Source: Valencia hispanica
Taxonomy: Eukaryota; Chordata; Actinopteri; Cyprinodontiformes; Valenciidae
Reading direction: 5' to 3'
DNA: 64,000 bases
Assembly (NCBI GenBank): GCA_963556495.2
Contig: OY747721.1
Location: 33,760,349 to 33,824,348 of the forward strand
Shown here one piece after another: positions 1-11,052 of the stretch. The translations under genes and the position numbers were made by a program. Position 1 is the stretch's first letter. Every line of letters begins with the position of its first letter. Below the pieces are notes generated by a model, which saw nothing but the letters and a program-made list of their open reading frames with translations, was not told the DNA's origin and ran no database searches.

Positions 1-1931
1 AGCTGAGTGCCTAGTGGGAGCATGTAGATATTAAATAAGAGGGGCCCCAGGATGGAGCCCTGGGGCACCCCACATGTAATTTCTGTTCGTTCTGATGAAA
101 AGTTACCAATTGAAACATAGAAGTCCCTGTTCTTTAGGTAAGACTCGAACCAGCCAAGTAGTGTACCAGAGAGTCTGAACCAGCTCTCCAGTCGTTCCAA
201 TAAAATATCATGATCAACAGTGTCAAATGTTGCACTAAGGTCCAACAGAACCAGCACTGTGGTTCTTCCACAGTCTGTATTTATGCGGATGTCATTGAAT
301 ACTTTGACGAGGGCAGTCTCAGTGCTGTGGTGAGCACGGAAACCAGACTGAAAAACATCAAAACGGTTTGTCAATGTTAGGAAGCTATTTAACTGTTGAA
401 ACACAGCTTTTTCAATAATCTTACTGATGAATGGGAGATTAGAGATTGGCCTGAAGTTCTGCATTAAAGTGTTGTCCAAATTTTTCTTCTTTAGCAGTAG
501 TTTAATAACTGCTGTTTTTAAAGCCGGAGGGAAGACACCTGACAGCAGGGATAAGTTCACTATTTGAACAAGATCAGACACAATAACAGGAAGAACTTTC
601 TTTAGAAAAGCTGTGGGAAGTTATATCAAGGCAGCAGGAGGAGGAGCTTAATTGGATAATGATTTTTTTCAAGGCTGTTCTGGTTTAATTCATGGAATTC
701 AGACATTTTCTCTACATTGTTGTTGATTGGGGATGGCACTGGTTGTGGGTTCGATATTGAGGTACAGATTGACCCTCTAATTGTTAGAATCTTTTCAGTG
801 AAAAAGCTGGCAAATTCATTGCAGGCCCTGGTAGAGCTTAGTTCAGGGACTACTGTCACTAAAGGATTAGTTAGTCTTTCCACTGTTGCAAATAGAGTCT
901 GTGCATTATTAATGTTTCTGTTGATGATTTCAGAAAAGAACGATTCCCTAGCATCTTTTATAGTTAGCTGATATCTATTCAGTCTCTCTTTGTAGATCTC
1001 ACAGTGAACCTGGAGTCGAGTTTTCCACCATTTTCTCTCGGCTCGTTGACACTCTCTTTTTTCACTACGTACCAGTGGATTACTTGTCCACGGAGACTTC
1101 TTTCTACCAGAGACTACTTTCACTTTAGTTGGAGCAATGGAATCCATGATGTCTGAGATTTTTGCAAGGAAATTATTTACCAGCTTATTTACTGAGTTTG
1201 AGTTGGGAGATGAGGGGGATGTGGTGGAAGGGTAAATACGTTTAAAGGTTTCTACTGAACTATCCCCTAGAAAACGCTTTTTTATAGTGGTCTTACTGTG
1301 GCTGGATAATTTAGCAGAGATGGTACTTTCAAAAAAAAAATACAGAAATGGTCAGATAATGCAATATTAATTACCGATGGTATGGATGTTAAAATGATTA
1401 GTTGGTCATAGTCGATACATATTACAGAAAGAAGGTCAGTGAAATCATTAAAGAAGTTAGAGTTAAGCTTTGGTGGTTTATATAAACTCAGAAATAAAGC
1501 TTACCTTTTTAAAGTTCATTGAGTTGGGAAAAATGGTGGCTACACCTCCATCTCGTCTGTGTTTTCTGCTCTTGCTTAAGAAATTGTAATTTGGAGGAGT
1601 AGATTCTATCAATGCAGTTGTTTCATTATTTTCATCTAGCCAAGTTTCTGATTAAAAAAAGGGCGTGTAAATTATGTTCAGTGATGAACTCATTGATTAG
1701 AAAAGACTTCCCGGATAGAGATCTAATGTTTAATAAAGCTAACTTAAGTATTGTGATGATGGGCAGCTGAACCTTCTGACAGGTTGTCAATTTGAGATTT
1801 TGTTTAATATGAGAGCGTGTGGTTAACGGTTTATGTTTCCTGCTGCTGATAATCACTGGTATGCTAAGTTCAGGGGTGCCGGGCGAGTTCTGGGAGATGG
1901 TAGGGGTAGATTTACTGCCCGGTTCCCTCAA
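1..1931 (-). pseudogene. LINE ORF2: APE endonuclease and reverse transcriptase, broken
   Basis: Minus-strand translation gives the endonuclease start (LALLNIRSLSGKSFLINEF) near 1750-1700. A frameshift follows in a T-run near 1660, and the ETWLDENNE catalytic-glutamate motif continues in another frame. A linker ORF lies at 1147-626. The RT begins downstream of 620 with FLKKVLPVIVSDLVQIVNLS, NFRPISNLPFISKIIEKAV, FQSGFRAHHSTETAL, DLSATFDTVDHDIL and GVPQGSILGPLLF at the window edge. The YxDD box would be outside. The endonuclease should nick target DNA and the RT should copy the element RNA there, but this copy is interrupted by frameshifts and stops. Confidence 0.75.
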
Positions 1932-1934
1932 ATA

Positions 1935-3325
1935 TCAAATATCTGTAATTATCAGTGGGGGGAAGCTCCCAGGCTTATTGACACTAGTCCCAGGGGTTTG
2001 GTGTAATCTAAGTTTAGGTGTTAATTGTGTCCCAAATTTGATTTGCTCGTTCAGTCTGTCTGTAAAGTTTCTAAATGGAGACTCATTTGATGTGGCTGAG
2101 TCACAGGAAGATGAAGACTTAATCTCTGATGGTTGTTTATCTGTTCGGTCCTGTGGTGTCATCATGACTTGCTGTTTTTGTTCTCTGATATCCATGGGCG
2201 CCTCAAGGTCACCTTTTGGGAGCAAGTGTTTTGCTTTCTGATTTTGATAAGAAAAAATGTTTGCTGCTAACAGCCTTACTCCGGCCTTGTTAAGATAACG
2301 TTGGCCTGCTTTGAACAGATGATTATCACTTCCAAATACTCTGAAATTATTAATAAATGTGAACGACTTCTCAGCTGATTGTTTCTTCAACCATTTATGC
2401 AGCATGCGGAGTCTGCTAAATCTTTCATCATTCCCTTCAGGGACTGGTCTGCTGATGAGGATGTTTACATTAAGTCCATCAAGTCTCTGTAGGAGATCAG
2501 AAAAGTCTTTCTTCAGAATCTCTGATTGTCTCATCGAGATATCTGCTGATCCAGCGTGAATGACGAGTTTTTCCAAAGTAGGATGTTGGTCCAAGATTTT
2601 CTGTATTTTTTCTGATATTTCTCTCACTGTATTTTTGTAGCACCTATAAACTCTGGTGTTCTTGCTACAAAAAGCCTCAATTCCATTAATTGATCCGTCT
2701 TGTATGATAACAATCTTTGCTGGGGGGGCTCTTACTTTGTTATGTGTCCGCTTGATGCGGCTGGATTTCTTCTTGTGGCTTTGACTGGTCCCGGGGGCTG
2801 CGTCATCTTTCGAGGAACTCAGGGCTGTGAATCTGTTTTTAAGCGGGAATCCAAGTGGAGTAATATCTCTTGTTTTTAGCTGAAACCTCTTTTGTTTACT
2901 TTTAGCAGAAGCGGCAGGTCTGGGTTCAGAGCTTTCTCCGTGCTGGAGTTTCTTAACTTTTTCTTCCTCGGAGAACAGGCTGGAGTTGATGATTCCGTGC
3001 GTTTTAATGCTGGCCAGTCTTTATTAGGGTGTGGAGTTCTGCCCGTAAGATGTCTTTTTGCTGAGAGAGTAGCGTTGTCCTGTGTTTTCCTCGTGACACG
3101 GTTAGACCGATGTAACACCGGGCTGATAGGCTGTTCCCTGTATGTATTCAACGGTAAAGTTGTGTCGTTTCCATAATCAGCGTGGAGATCAAAATTAATT
3201 TCCAGACGATGTAGCTTCGTTTCAATGCCCTCAATTCTGTGGAGCAGTTTTTCAAAATCCTCAGCTGAGCAAAAAGCCATGTTGATAAGTCCATAAAAAG
3301 TAATCCAAGAAGAGATCCGGTCCAA
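1935..3325 (-). pseudogene. LINE ORF1: coiled-coil plus SGNH-esterase-like domain, frameshifted
   Basis: The N-terminal part (3325-2876) has a short heptad-like segment around FEKLLHRIEGIETKL, then a basic linker. It stops at about 2876. Reading resumes in another frame at about 2879 and stays open to 1935, through KIVIIQDGSINGIEAF (esterase block I region) and LVIHAGSADIS (block III region). Such ORF1 proteins bind RNA and carry an esterase fold of uncertain role in retrotransposition. Here block III reads HAGSADI where the family usually has H-x-G-x-N/D-D, so the site may be altered as well as the frame broken. The start is uncertain: an internal ATG (MAFCSAEDF) fits the coiled coil better. 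Confidence 0.7.
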
Positions 3326-3500
3326 TACAGTAACTCCAGGGGCCGGGTAGATAAAGTAACTAAGAAAAGGTTAAGAAAAGAAAACAAGAAAAGCAAACAG
3401 AAAAGAAAATAAAGTCAACGGATCTGGAGAGAGACAGAGAGCAGCTGCTCCTCCTTCAGCAGTTAAGAGCGACTCAAAGCGCTTCACAATTTCATTATTC

Positions 3501-3895
3501 ATTCACTCTCACATTCACACCCTGGTGAAAGCAAGTTACGATTGTAGCCACAGCTGCCCTGAGGCAGATATGACAGAGATATTAGTTCTACGGAAGCACG
3601 CTTCCATGCAGGTCATGATAGTTTATGTTATATTCAAACAACTATATCTGTTCAGTCAAATTCCTAACCATTATTGTCAATGTTTTGCAAACTATTGTGA
3701 AACATTAATTGCTATAATACACTCTCTGTTTACGTAGTTGTTATCGCGTGAACAGCCGAGATTTGATGCTCTCGCTGGAGCAAACCTCCGGAGACGTTCC
3801 ACACACAAACCACAGTCGGTATGAATTGCAGTCCATCCAGTAGCCGTGCTCACACCAGGCCACATCCGTTCTGCGCCCAATGTGAATCAGGCGTT
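3501..3895. other. Unassigned sequence between two elements
   Basis: No gene is recognised here. The stretch contains a CpG-bearing segment at about 3740-3890 whose end abuts the truncated Tc1 remnant, so it may be another degraded repeat. It has no recognisable protein motif on either strand. Confidence 0.4.
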
Positions 3896-4621
3896 ACGGT
3901 CATTGTCCATTTGGAAGACATGTTTGCACCTGAACTTTAACTTCCTGGCTGATGTATTTAGATGTTGCAGCAATGTTTGCACATAATGATCTATCCTAAT
4001 TATGCCTTTTATTTTATGAAGTGCAACAGTTCTCTTTTGTTCTGGGGTTGATTTGGGCATTTCAGACCGAAACTCGTTCCTCTCAGAACCCGTGTTCTTC
4101 CAGAGTGGTGTGATGGTTGGACATTCCCATCATGCAAACAGTTGAAGAAACTTTCAAGCATCAGGAACTTGTTACCATGGATGAACCAGACTTGTGCAGC
4201 TCCACAATTCTCTTCCTCTTGGTTGATTTCTTTTGACTTTTCCATTGTGTCAAACAAGATAGCTGTTTGTTTGAGGTGTGGCCTTAGAGTACATCCATAG
4301 GTGTGCATCCAATTACCTTAAATGTGTCCGTTAACCTATCAGAGCCATGACATCATCTGGGCTTTCCATCATTGTTTAAAGGGGCAGTAATCATTCTGTA
4401 TGTAAACTTCTGATTTTGAAGACATTAATAAATAAATCTCTGAGATATTCTGTCTCTCATTAATGCGGCAATTAGCAAAGATAAATTATTATTAAAAATT
4501 ATTATTGTCAGTAATTTTACTGACCAGAAACGAGAGAAGTTTGGTCTGATTTACTATAGACAGTGAGAGGAGACGGTTTATGTATTTATTCGGAGTATGT
4601 ACACTTGTGGTTTCAGTTGTG
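3896..4621 (-). mobile_element. Sleeping-Beauty-like Tc1 remnant, internally deleted and 3'-truncated
   Basis: The outer terminal repeat ends near 4621 (tatgtacacttgtggtttca, about 4596-4615). A second copy of the repeat core, tgtatgtaaacttctga, lies at 4397-4413, about 200 bp inside. Two direct repeats within one inverted repeat is the IR/DR layout of salmonid-type Tc1 elements. The minus strand then encodes the transposase N-terminus (MEKSKEINQEE, start near 4243) and a piece resembling the GRRR/HTH region. At about 4015 it jumps to a segment near the second catalytic aspartate (KHVFQMDND, about 3930-3900). The middle of the gene is therefore deleted and the C-terminus and other terminal repeat are missing. 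Confidence 0.8.
4009..4243 (-). pseudogene. Tc1 transposase N-terminal fragment
   Basis: The fragment begins MEKSKEINQ, matching the conserved start of Sleeping-Beauty-type transposases, and continues to a segment ending in NQPQNKRELLH that corresponds to the linker after the paired-like DNA-binding domain. In the full protein this domain binds the terminal repeats; the catalytic DDE domain is missing apart from the scrap at 3896-4010. The frame is altered after the first ten codons (EEENCGAAQVW), so it is not functional. Confidence 0.7.
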
Positions 4622-5904
4622 TAAATATTTGAAGCTGAAGACTTTGGCAGAAACCCAAGTATTGACATTGCAGTTTCTTAAAAAGAAGATATTTATGTAT
4701 GTATTGTATACATTTTTATGCTATCTGAGAACATGACATTACACAAAAACATTTTTTTTTCACTTTGTTCTGCAAGTGTACCGAAAATGAAGCTGACTGT
4801 AAAATTAAAATCAAGGTACGTACCCAATCAGGAATTTTGGCGTACCTTTACACGCCTACTATCAATATTTCAGACTGGAAAATTGTATATATATTTCTAC
4901 AAGAGGTTTTGTGAAGCAGACATTTGTTATTAGCGAAGAATGATTTGGAAGGATTTCCTAAGGGTTTAAAATACATTATGATGGGGATATTTTCTAAGTT
5001 TTCTTCACCTACTCTTGTCCAAGTCACAAAACTGAGGGGGATATCATAGGAATGCCAAATAAGGTAAATATTTGCGAAAGCCTACTTTAAAATGTTCCCA
5101 AAGGCCATTTCTCAACAGTCCTCCTAATTCACATATAATTCATGTTAAAAACAAGCATATAAATTGCCAGGAGTCTAGTCTGAGCCTCATATTTAGCTTG
5201 CCCCATTTGGCCCAATAACAGATCTGATCTCTTGACACTGACTTACAGTGGTAAACAAAGCTTCCTGCCAATGCCCTTTAGAGGTTTGTCAATCCATTTG
5301 TTTTTCTGTACCATGACTAATTTGCAGCCCTCCTGACCAGGAGGGAGAGATTGAAATTTGGAGGCCAACCACCATTACAACCTTGATAGGCTAGTCTGAG
5401 GGAGTGTTTTCCTGTCTGTTCCCAGGGTGCAGAGGGGGTCTTGAATAACTACAGAATAAAGGAAAGCGAGACATCCAATACGACAATGGAAACTCCAATC
5501 ATACAGACCTACAGCGATGGAAAACAAAACCTGAGTATTCTGGTCCTGCAATCAGCCATGAATAATGTTAGAAATGAAAATACAGATGGAGGGAGACAGG
5601 TGAGAGCGAGCACAGTGGGAGATATAATATGAGATAGAGAGAAGTGGAAAGAAGAGAACTCAAAGCATCCTTGAGGATTTATTGAAAAGCTGGGTCCATT
5701 AACACAAGGTCTGAACTGGCTGAAACAGATTCCCTTCCTTTAGCAACAGTGGTTTTTGCAAAAAGTTCAATACCTACTGGAAGTTATTGCTTTCTGTTGT
5801 ACTACAAACACAAACTTTAAAGTATTTTATAGGGTTAATATCCATGTAAGGTAATACATCAATACAAAATAGAGCATATTGAGAATAAAATTATTTTTAA
5901 AAGT
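4622..5904. other. Intergenic sequence, nothing recognised
   Basis: AT-rich single-copy-looking DNA. The only open frame of note (5441-5632, plus strand) encodes 63 residues without recognisable motif or codon pattern and is not accepted as a gene. No polymerase III promoter, RNA gene or terminal repeat is evident. Confidence 0.4.
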
Positions 5905-5906
5905 AA

Positions 5907-5918
5907 AAAAAGATACTC
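5907..5918. repeat. Left target-site duplication of the Rex3 copy
   Basis: The 12-bp word aaaaagatactc here is repeated exactly at 9280-9291, immediately flanking the Rex3 element on both sides. This is the signature of target-primed insertion. Confidence 0.85.
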
Positions 5919-8900
5919 CTCCTCCCTGGGCTGCCACCGTATCGTGGTGGATGGGTTTGAGTGTCCCAATGATCCTAGGAGCTATGTTGTCGGGGGCTTT
6001 TGCTCCTGGTAGGGTCACCCATGGCAATTTGGTTCTAGGTGAGGGATCAGACAAAGTGCAGCCCAAAATACCCCTATGATGGAAACGACAGATGGACTCA
6101 GTGTTCCCTCGCCCGGACGCGGGTCACCGGGGCCCCCCTCTGGAGCCAGGCCTGGAGGTGGGGCACGTTGGCGAGCGCCTGGTGGCCGGGCCTTTACCCA
6201 TGGGGCCCGGTCGGGCTTAGCCCGAAGAGGTAACATGGGGCCCCCTTCCCATGAGCTGACCACCTGTGGGAGGGGCCATAGGGGTCGGGTGCTGTGCAGG
6301 ATGGGCGGCGGCCAAAGGCGGGGACCTTGGCGGTCCGATCCTCGGCTGCAGAAGCTGGCTCTCGGAACGTGGAACGTCACCTCTCTGGTGGGGAAGGAGC
6401 CGGAGCTGGTGTGGGAGGTTGAGAGGTTCCGACTGGACATCGTCGGACTCACCTCGGCGCACGGCTCTGGCTCTGGAACCCGTCTCCTCGAGAGGGGTTG
6501 GACTCTCTTCCACTCTGGAGTTGCCCCCGCTGAGAGGCGCCGAGCTGGGGTGGGCATACTTGTTGCCCCCCATCTCGGCGCCTGTACGTTGGGGTTTACC
6601 CTGGTGAACGAGAGGGTAGCCTCCCTCCGCCTTCAGGTGGGGGGACGGGTCCTGACTGTTGTTTGTGCTTACGCGCCAAACAGCAGATTAGATTACCCAC
6701 CCTTCTTGGAGTCTTTGGAGGGGGTGCTGGAGAGTGCTCCTCCTGGGGACTCCCTTGTTCTGCTGGGGGACTTCAACGCTCACGTGGGCAATGACAGTGA
6801 GACCTGGAGGGGTGTGGTTGGGCGGAATGGCCCCCCCGATCTAAACCCGAGTGGTGTCTTGTTATTGGACTTCTGTGCTCGTCATGGATTGTCCATAACA
6901 AACACCATGTTCAAGCATAAAGGTGTCCATATGTGCACTTGGCACCAGGACACCTTAGGCCGTAGCTCAATGATCGACTTGGTTGTCATCTCATCTGATC
7001 TGCGGCCGCATGTTTTGGACACTCTGGTGAAGAGAGGGGCAGAGCTGTCCACTGACCACTACCTGGTGGTGAGTCGGCTCCGATGGTGGGGGAGGACGCC
7101 GGACAGACCTGGAAGGCCCAAACGTGTTGTGAGGGTCTGCTGGGAACGTCTGGCAGAGTCTCCTGTCAGAAGGAGCTTTAACTCACACCTCCGGCAGAAC
7201 TTTGAACACGTCCCGGGGGAGGCGGGGGATATCGAGTCCGAGTGGACCATGTTCCGCGCCTCCATTGCAGAGGCGGCTGACCGAAGTTGTGGCCGTAAGG
7301 TGGTCGGTGCCTGTCGCGGCGGCAACCCCCGAACCCGCTGGTGGACACCGGCGGTAAGGGATGCTGTCAGGCTGAAGAAGGAGTCCTACCGGGTCTTTTT
7401 GGCTTGTGGGACCCCTGAAGCAGCTGATAGGTACCGACAGGCCAAGCGGGATGCGGCTCGGATGGTTGCTGAGGCAAAAACTCGGGCGTGGGAGGAGTTT
7501 GGAGAGACCATGGAAAACGACTTCCGTACGGCTTCGAAGCGATTCTGGTCCACCATCCGGCGTCTCAGGGGGGGAAAGCGGTCTGCCACCAACACTGTTT
7601 ACAGTGGGGATGGTGTGCTGCTGACCTCGACGCGGGACGTTTTGGGTCGGTGGATGGAATACTTCGAAGACCTCCTTAATCCCACCAGCACGCCTTCCAA
7701 TCTGGAAGCAGGGTTTGGGGACTTGGGGTCGGGCTCTCCAATCTCTGGTGCTGAGGTCACCGAGGTCGTTAAAAAGCTCCTCGGTGGCAAGGCTCCGGGG
7801 GTGGATGAGATTCGACCGGAGTTCCTCAAGGCTCTGGATGTTGTGGGGCTGTGTTGGCTAACGCGGCTCTGCAATATTGCGTGGACATCGGGGGCAGTTC
7901 CCTTGGATTGGCAGACCGGGGTGGTGGTCCCCCTGTTTAAAAAGGGGGACCACAGGGTGTGTTCCAACTACAGGGGGATCACACTTCTGAGCCTCCCTGG
8001 TAAGGTCTATTCAGGGGTTCTGGAGAGGAGGGTCCGACAGATAGTCGAACCTCGGATCCAGGAGGAACAATGCGGTTTTCGTCCTGGCCGTGGAACACTG
8101 GACCAGCTCTACACCCTCAGCACGGTCCTGGAGGGTGCGTGGGAGTTCGCCCAACCGGTCTACATGTGTTTTGTGGACTTGGAGAAGGCGTTCGACCGTG
8201 TCCCTCGTGGGGGCCCTGTGGGGGGTGCTCCGGGAGTATGGGGTACCGGGCCCCTTGATACGGGCTGTTAGGTCCCTGTACGACCGGTGCCAGAGTTTGG
8301 TTCGCATTGCCGGCAGTAAGTCGGGCTTGTTTCCAGTGAGAGTTGGACTCCGCCAAGGTTGCCCTTTGTCACCGATCCTGTTCCTAACTTTTATGGACAG
8401 GATCTCTAGGCGCAGCCAAGGCGTTGAGGGGATCCGTTTTGGTGGCCTCAGGATCGGGTCTCTGCTTTTTGCAGATGATGTGGTCCTGTTGGCTTCATTG
8501 GAGCGTGATCTACAGCTTTCGCTGGAGCTGTTCGCAGCAGAGTGTGAAGCGGCTGGGATGAGAATCAGCACCTCCAAATCCGAGGCCATGGTCTTGAGCC
8601 GGAAAAGGGTGGGGTGCCTCCTCCGGTTCGGGGATGGGGTCCTTCCCCAAGTGGAGGAGTTTAAGTATCTGGGGGTCTTGTTCACGAATGAGGGAAAAAC
8701 GGAGCGGGAGATCGACAGACGGATTGGTGGGGCATCTGCAGTTATGCGGGCGCTCTACCGGTCTGTCGTGGTGAAGAGAGAGCTGAGCCAAAAGGCGAAG
8801 CTCTCGATTTACCGGTCGATCTACGTTCCTACCCTCATCTATGGTCACGAACTCTGGGTGGTGACCGAAAGAACGAGATCACGGATACAAGTGGCTGAAA

Positions 8901-9279
8901 TGAGTTTCCTCCGCAGAGTGTCTGGGCTCTCCCTTAGAGATAGGGTGAGAAGCTCAGTCATCCGGAGGGGGCTCAGAGTAGAGCCGCTGCTTCTCCACAT
9001 CGAGAGGAGTCAGTTGAGGTGGCTCGGGCATCTGGTCAGGATGCCTCCTGGTTGCCTCCCTGGTGAGGTGTTTCAGGCACGTCTCACCGGGAGGAGGCCC
9101 AGGGGAAGGCCCAGGACACGCTGGAGGGACTATGTTTCTCGGCTGGCCTGGGAGCGCCTTGGGGTTCCTCCCGAGGAGCTGGAACAAGTGGCTGGGGAGA
9201 GGGAAGTCTGGGTCTCTTTGCTTAGGCTGCTGCCCCCGTGACCCGACCCCGGATAAGCGGAAGAAAATGGAAAAAATGG
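5919..9279 (+). mobile_element. Rex3 (RTE-clade) LINE, near full length
   Basis: A GC-rich 3.36-kb non-LTR retrotransposon on the plus strand, flanked by a 12-bp target-site duplication. It begins ctcctccctgggctgccacc and ends just after a ggataagcggaag motif in a short A/G-rich tail with two aatgga units. Assignment to Rex3 rests on the protein and on two stretches matching, as I recall them, the published degenerate Rex3 RT primer sites: tggcagaccggggtggtggt near 7909 and gttgccctttgtcaccg near 8358. Its base composition contrasts sharply with the AT-rich flanks. Most Rex3 copies are 5'-truncated, so a copy with its 5' leader is uncommon. Confidence 0.9.
6076..9241 (+). pseudogene. Rex3 endonuclease-reverse transcriptase, one frameshift
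   Basis: The first frame (from ATG 6076; the true start could be later, since conserved protein begins near [11 protein letters not shown] at about 6355) carries the APE endonuclease with [17 protein letters not shown] and STDHYLVV. It then carries the [39 protein letters not shown] and [14 protein letters not shown]. In the G/C-rich stretch near 8205-8215 the frame shifts. The second frame continues [36 protein letters not shown] (catalytic aspartates), EFKYLGVLF and the C-terminal TYGHELWV-like and RTRWRDY regions, ending at the TGA at 9239-9241. All RT blocks are present, so this single indel is the only evident lesion. The endonuclease has LTSAH where many families have the QE-T/H glutamate motif. 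Confidence 0.9.
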
Positions 9280-9291
9280 AAAAAGATACTC
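9280..9291. repeat. Right target-site duplication of the Rex3 copy
   Basis: Exact repeat of the 12-bp word at 5907-5918, directly after the 3' tail of the element. Confidence 0.85.
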
Positions 9292-9419
9292 AAAAAAGTG
9301 TGGATTTCTATTCTGCCAGTTTAAAGTAAGGACAAAACATATGTTTAGAACCAACATTTAAACCCCTGATAGGGCAACTGCATGAGCAGTTTAGATTGGA
9401 AAATAGTTTACTTTCTACA

Positions 9420-9427
9420 GTCTAAAC
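9420..9427. repeat. 8-bp target-site duplication, left (hAT)
   Basis: gtctaaac, repeated exactly at 11045-11052. Eight base pairs is the duplication length made by hAT transposases. Confidence 0.75.
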
Positions 9428-9838
9428 CAGGGCTATTCAAAAACATTTTAAAAAGGTCCAGTCAGAAAAAATTTCTTGAGGCCAAGGTCAAGATCATAAT
9501 TTCTTACAATTTACTGTGATATATGTTTAAGTAGCTTTTACTTTTACTCAGTGACTTGCTTATGAAACCAAATAAATTCTGTCTAACTCAAATAGAAATG
9601 TATTATGTAACTAAGCGCTGAACATGCATGTATGATTTCCTATACGTAAATGTAATGTTCTCTCATTTACTGAATAAAATTAGGATGACATGTCAATAAG
9701 AAAGTAAATAAAACATGGGAACTGTCCATGTTCACAAATTACAAACTTCAGAAAACAATAAATGGAGGAAAAGCTTTTTTTTCACATGTGGACTCAACCG
9801 TCTCAAACCATTTCAAAGAATTTAATATCTTAACACAT

Positions 9839-10310
9839 TTAAAAGCTGAACGTATTTAGGGTATGGCTCATTTGTGCTGTAGTCAGTGAGAGATGTGAGC
9901 TCTTGCTTGTCCCGCACAGCAATTTAAACCTGGGCTTGAATAGAGTCAGAGCCATTCTCATGCATGTGTGGAGGGGCTCATTGGTGAGCCTGGAATGATA
10001 TTTGGTTTTGATTATATTCATTGTGGAGAAAGCTCCCTCACAGTTTTGTGAGGATCCAAACATGGTAAAGCTGATAAAGCAGTCTCAGGAACCATTTGGA
10101 GCTGGGGCCAGAAAGTTCAAAAAGTCAGTCCTGACAGACAGTTTTTTTTCATGGCCCAGTCTGCTTGGAAATTTTAACATACTGTATGCCCAGATGTCCA
10201 GCATTTACCAATTTAAAGGTACTGTGTGACTTCCTTTGAGAAGCAAGAATTCCTTGACAACCTCTCTATCAGTAAATGGCTCTTTGTGCTGACGGGTTTT
10301 GAGGCCACGT
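9839..10310 (-). pseudogene. hAT transposase C-terminal fragment (dimerisation domain)
   Basis: Residues FGSSQNCEGAFSTMNIIK, SRLTNEPLHTCMRMAL and FKPRFKLL form the conserved hAT C-terminal block used for transposase dimerisation. Upstream on the minus strand, recognisable sequence continues to about 10310 (RGLKTRQHKEPFTDREVVKE, DFLNFLAPAPN) but is interrupted by stops and frame changes. The zinc-finger BED and catalytic N-terminal regions are absent. It is therefore a relic. Confidence 0.75.
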
Positions 10311-10429
10311 ATTTTCTCTGATCTTACTTTTGATTTGAGTGGGTATGTTGTATGAGTGGGTATGTGGGTATGTCAAAACTTTGTTTTATCTCATAGTGAG
10401 GTTTGCCGCCATTTAATATTCTCTTCTGG

Positions 10430-10760
10430 TCTCCGTTTCACTCGCTTGTTTCTCTCCCCTTCTAATTTCCATCTTAAGTTTTCCTTTTCTCTGTCTCACA
10501 CGTCTGTTTCTCTCCCTTTCTCTGCATCATCCACCTGTATCTTTCTCTCTGCATGTATCTCTCCCTTTTTCAGTGTTTCTCTCCCCTTCTCCGTCTCAAC
10601 TGTCAGTTTTTCCCTTTACTCTGTCTCACACCCCTGTCTCTCTCCTTTTCACTGCCTGCATCTCTCCCTTTCTCCCCAGTCCATATCTCTCCAACTATTT
10701 TTTTTGTGTCTCTATGATTTTTTTCATTCTATTTTTGCCTTTTCTTAAGTAATTTCTCTC
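10430..10760. repeat. Pyrimidine-rich degenerate tandem tract
   Basis: About 330 bp is almost purely C/T on the plus strand. It is built from loosely repeated ctctccctttctctg and tctgtctcacac-type units of variable length. It lies inside the hAT element where the transposase N-terminus would be expected. The open frame across it (plus strand, S/F/L-rich) reflects composition, not coding. Confidence 0.7.
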
Positions 10761-11044
10761 TCACTCCTATCCGTCTGCGCTTCAGTGTTTCAAAGTTTTC
10801 TGGCTGGAATGCAATGTGCTTATTGGCTTGATGGTAACACGTGGTATGGCTAAACTTGCACGCAACTGGTCAGTGAGTTTCCATGGATGCTTGAACACTA
10901 CCATTGAAGACTGCCAAAACTGCGCTGGTAAACCAGAAGGGCTCAATGAGGTTTTAAATAGAAATCCCTGTTTTAGCATTAGGTCCAGGTCCACATAAGA
11001 CAGCATTTCGGTCCGGATCGAGGCCTGCCTATTAGTACCCTCTG

Positions 11045-11052
11045 GTCTAAAC
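11045..11052. repeat. 8-bp target-site duplication, right (hAT)
   Basis: Exact repeat of the left copy at 9420-9427. Confidence 0.75.

Larger units (their letters stand above)
1..3500 (-). mobile_element. L2/CR1-type LINE with esterase ORF1, cut by window start
   Basis: This is a non-LTR retrotransposon read on the minus strand. Its 5' end lies near 3450-3500 and its 3' part is lost off the left edge of the window. The order is ORF1 (about 3325-1935), then ORF2 endonuclease (about 1930-1160), a linker, and reverse transcriptase (about 620-1). ORF1 with an SGNH-esterase-like domain followed by an APE endonuclease/RT ORF is typical of the L2/CR1 group in fish. Frameshifts in both ORFs make it a dead copy. 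The 5' boundary is approximate and no target-site duplication can be tested, because the other end is outside the window. Confidence 0.8.
9428..11044 (-). mobile_element. Degraded hAT transposon with 8-bp target-site duplication
   Basis: The 1617-bp segment starts cagggctattcaa and its other end read inward is cagagggtactaa, so both tips follow the hAT CAG...CTG pattern. It is bounded by exact copies of gtctaaac. Inside, the minus strand encodes the C-terminal dimerisation region of a hAT transposase of the type that gave rise to vertebrate GTF2IRD2/ZBED-like genes (MFGSSQNCEGAFSTMNIIK). A long pyrimidine-rich tract occupies 10430-10760. The transposase N-terminus is missing or unrecognisable. 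Confidence 0.75.

Noticed and set aside
7059..8685. Minus-strand open frames across the Rex3 element
   Set aside because: They are shadows of the Rex3 reading frame on the other strand, sustained by high GC content.
10356..10748. Plus-strand 130-residue S/F/L-rich open frame
   Set aside because: It is produced by the pyrimidine-rich repeat tract and has no start context or homology; composition alone keeps the frame open.
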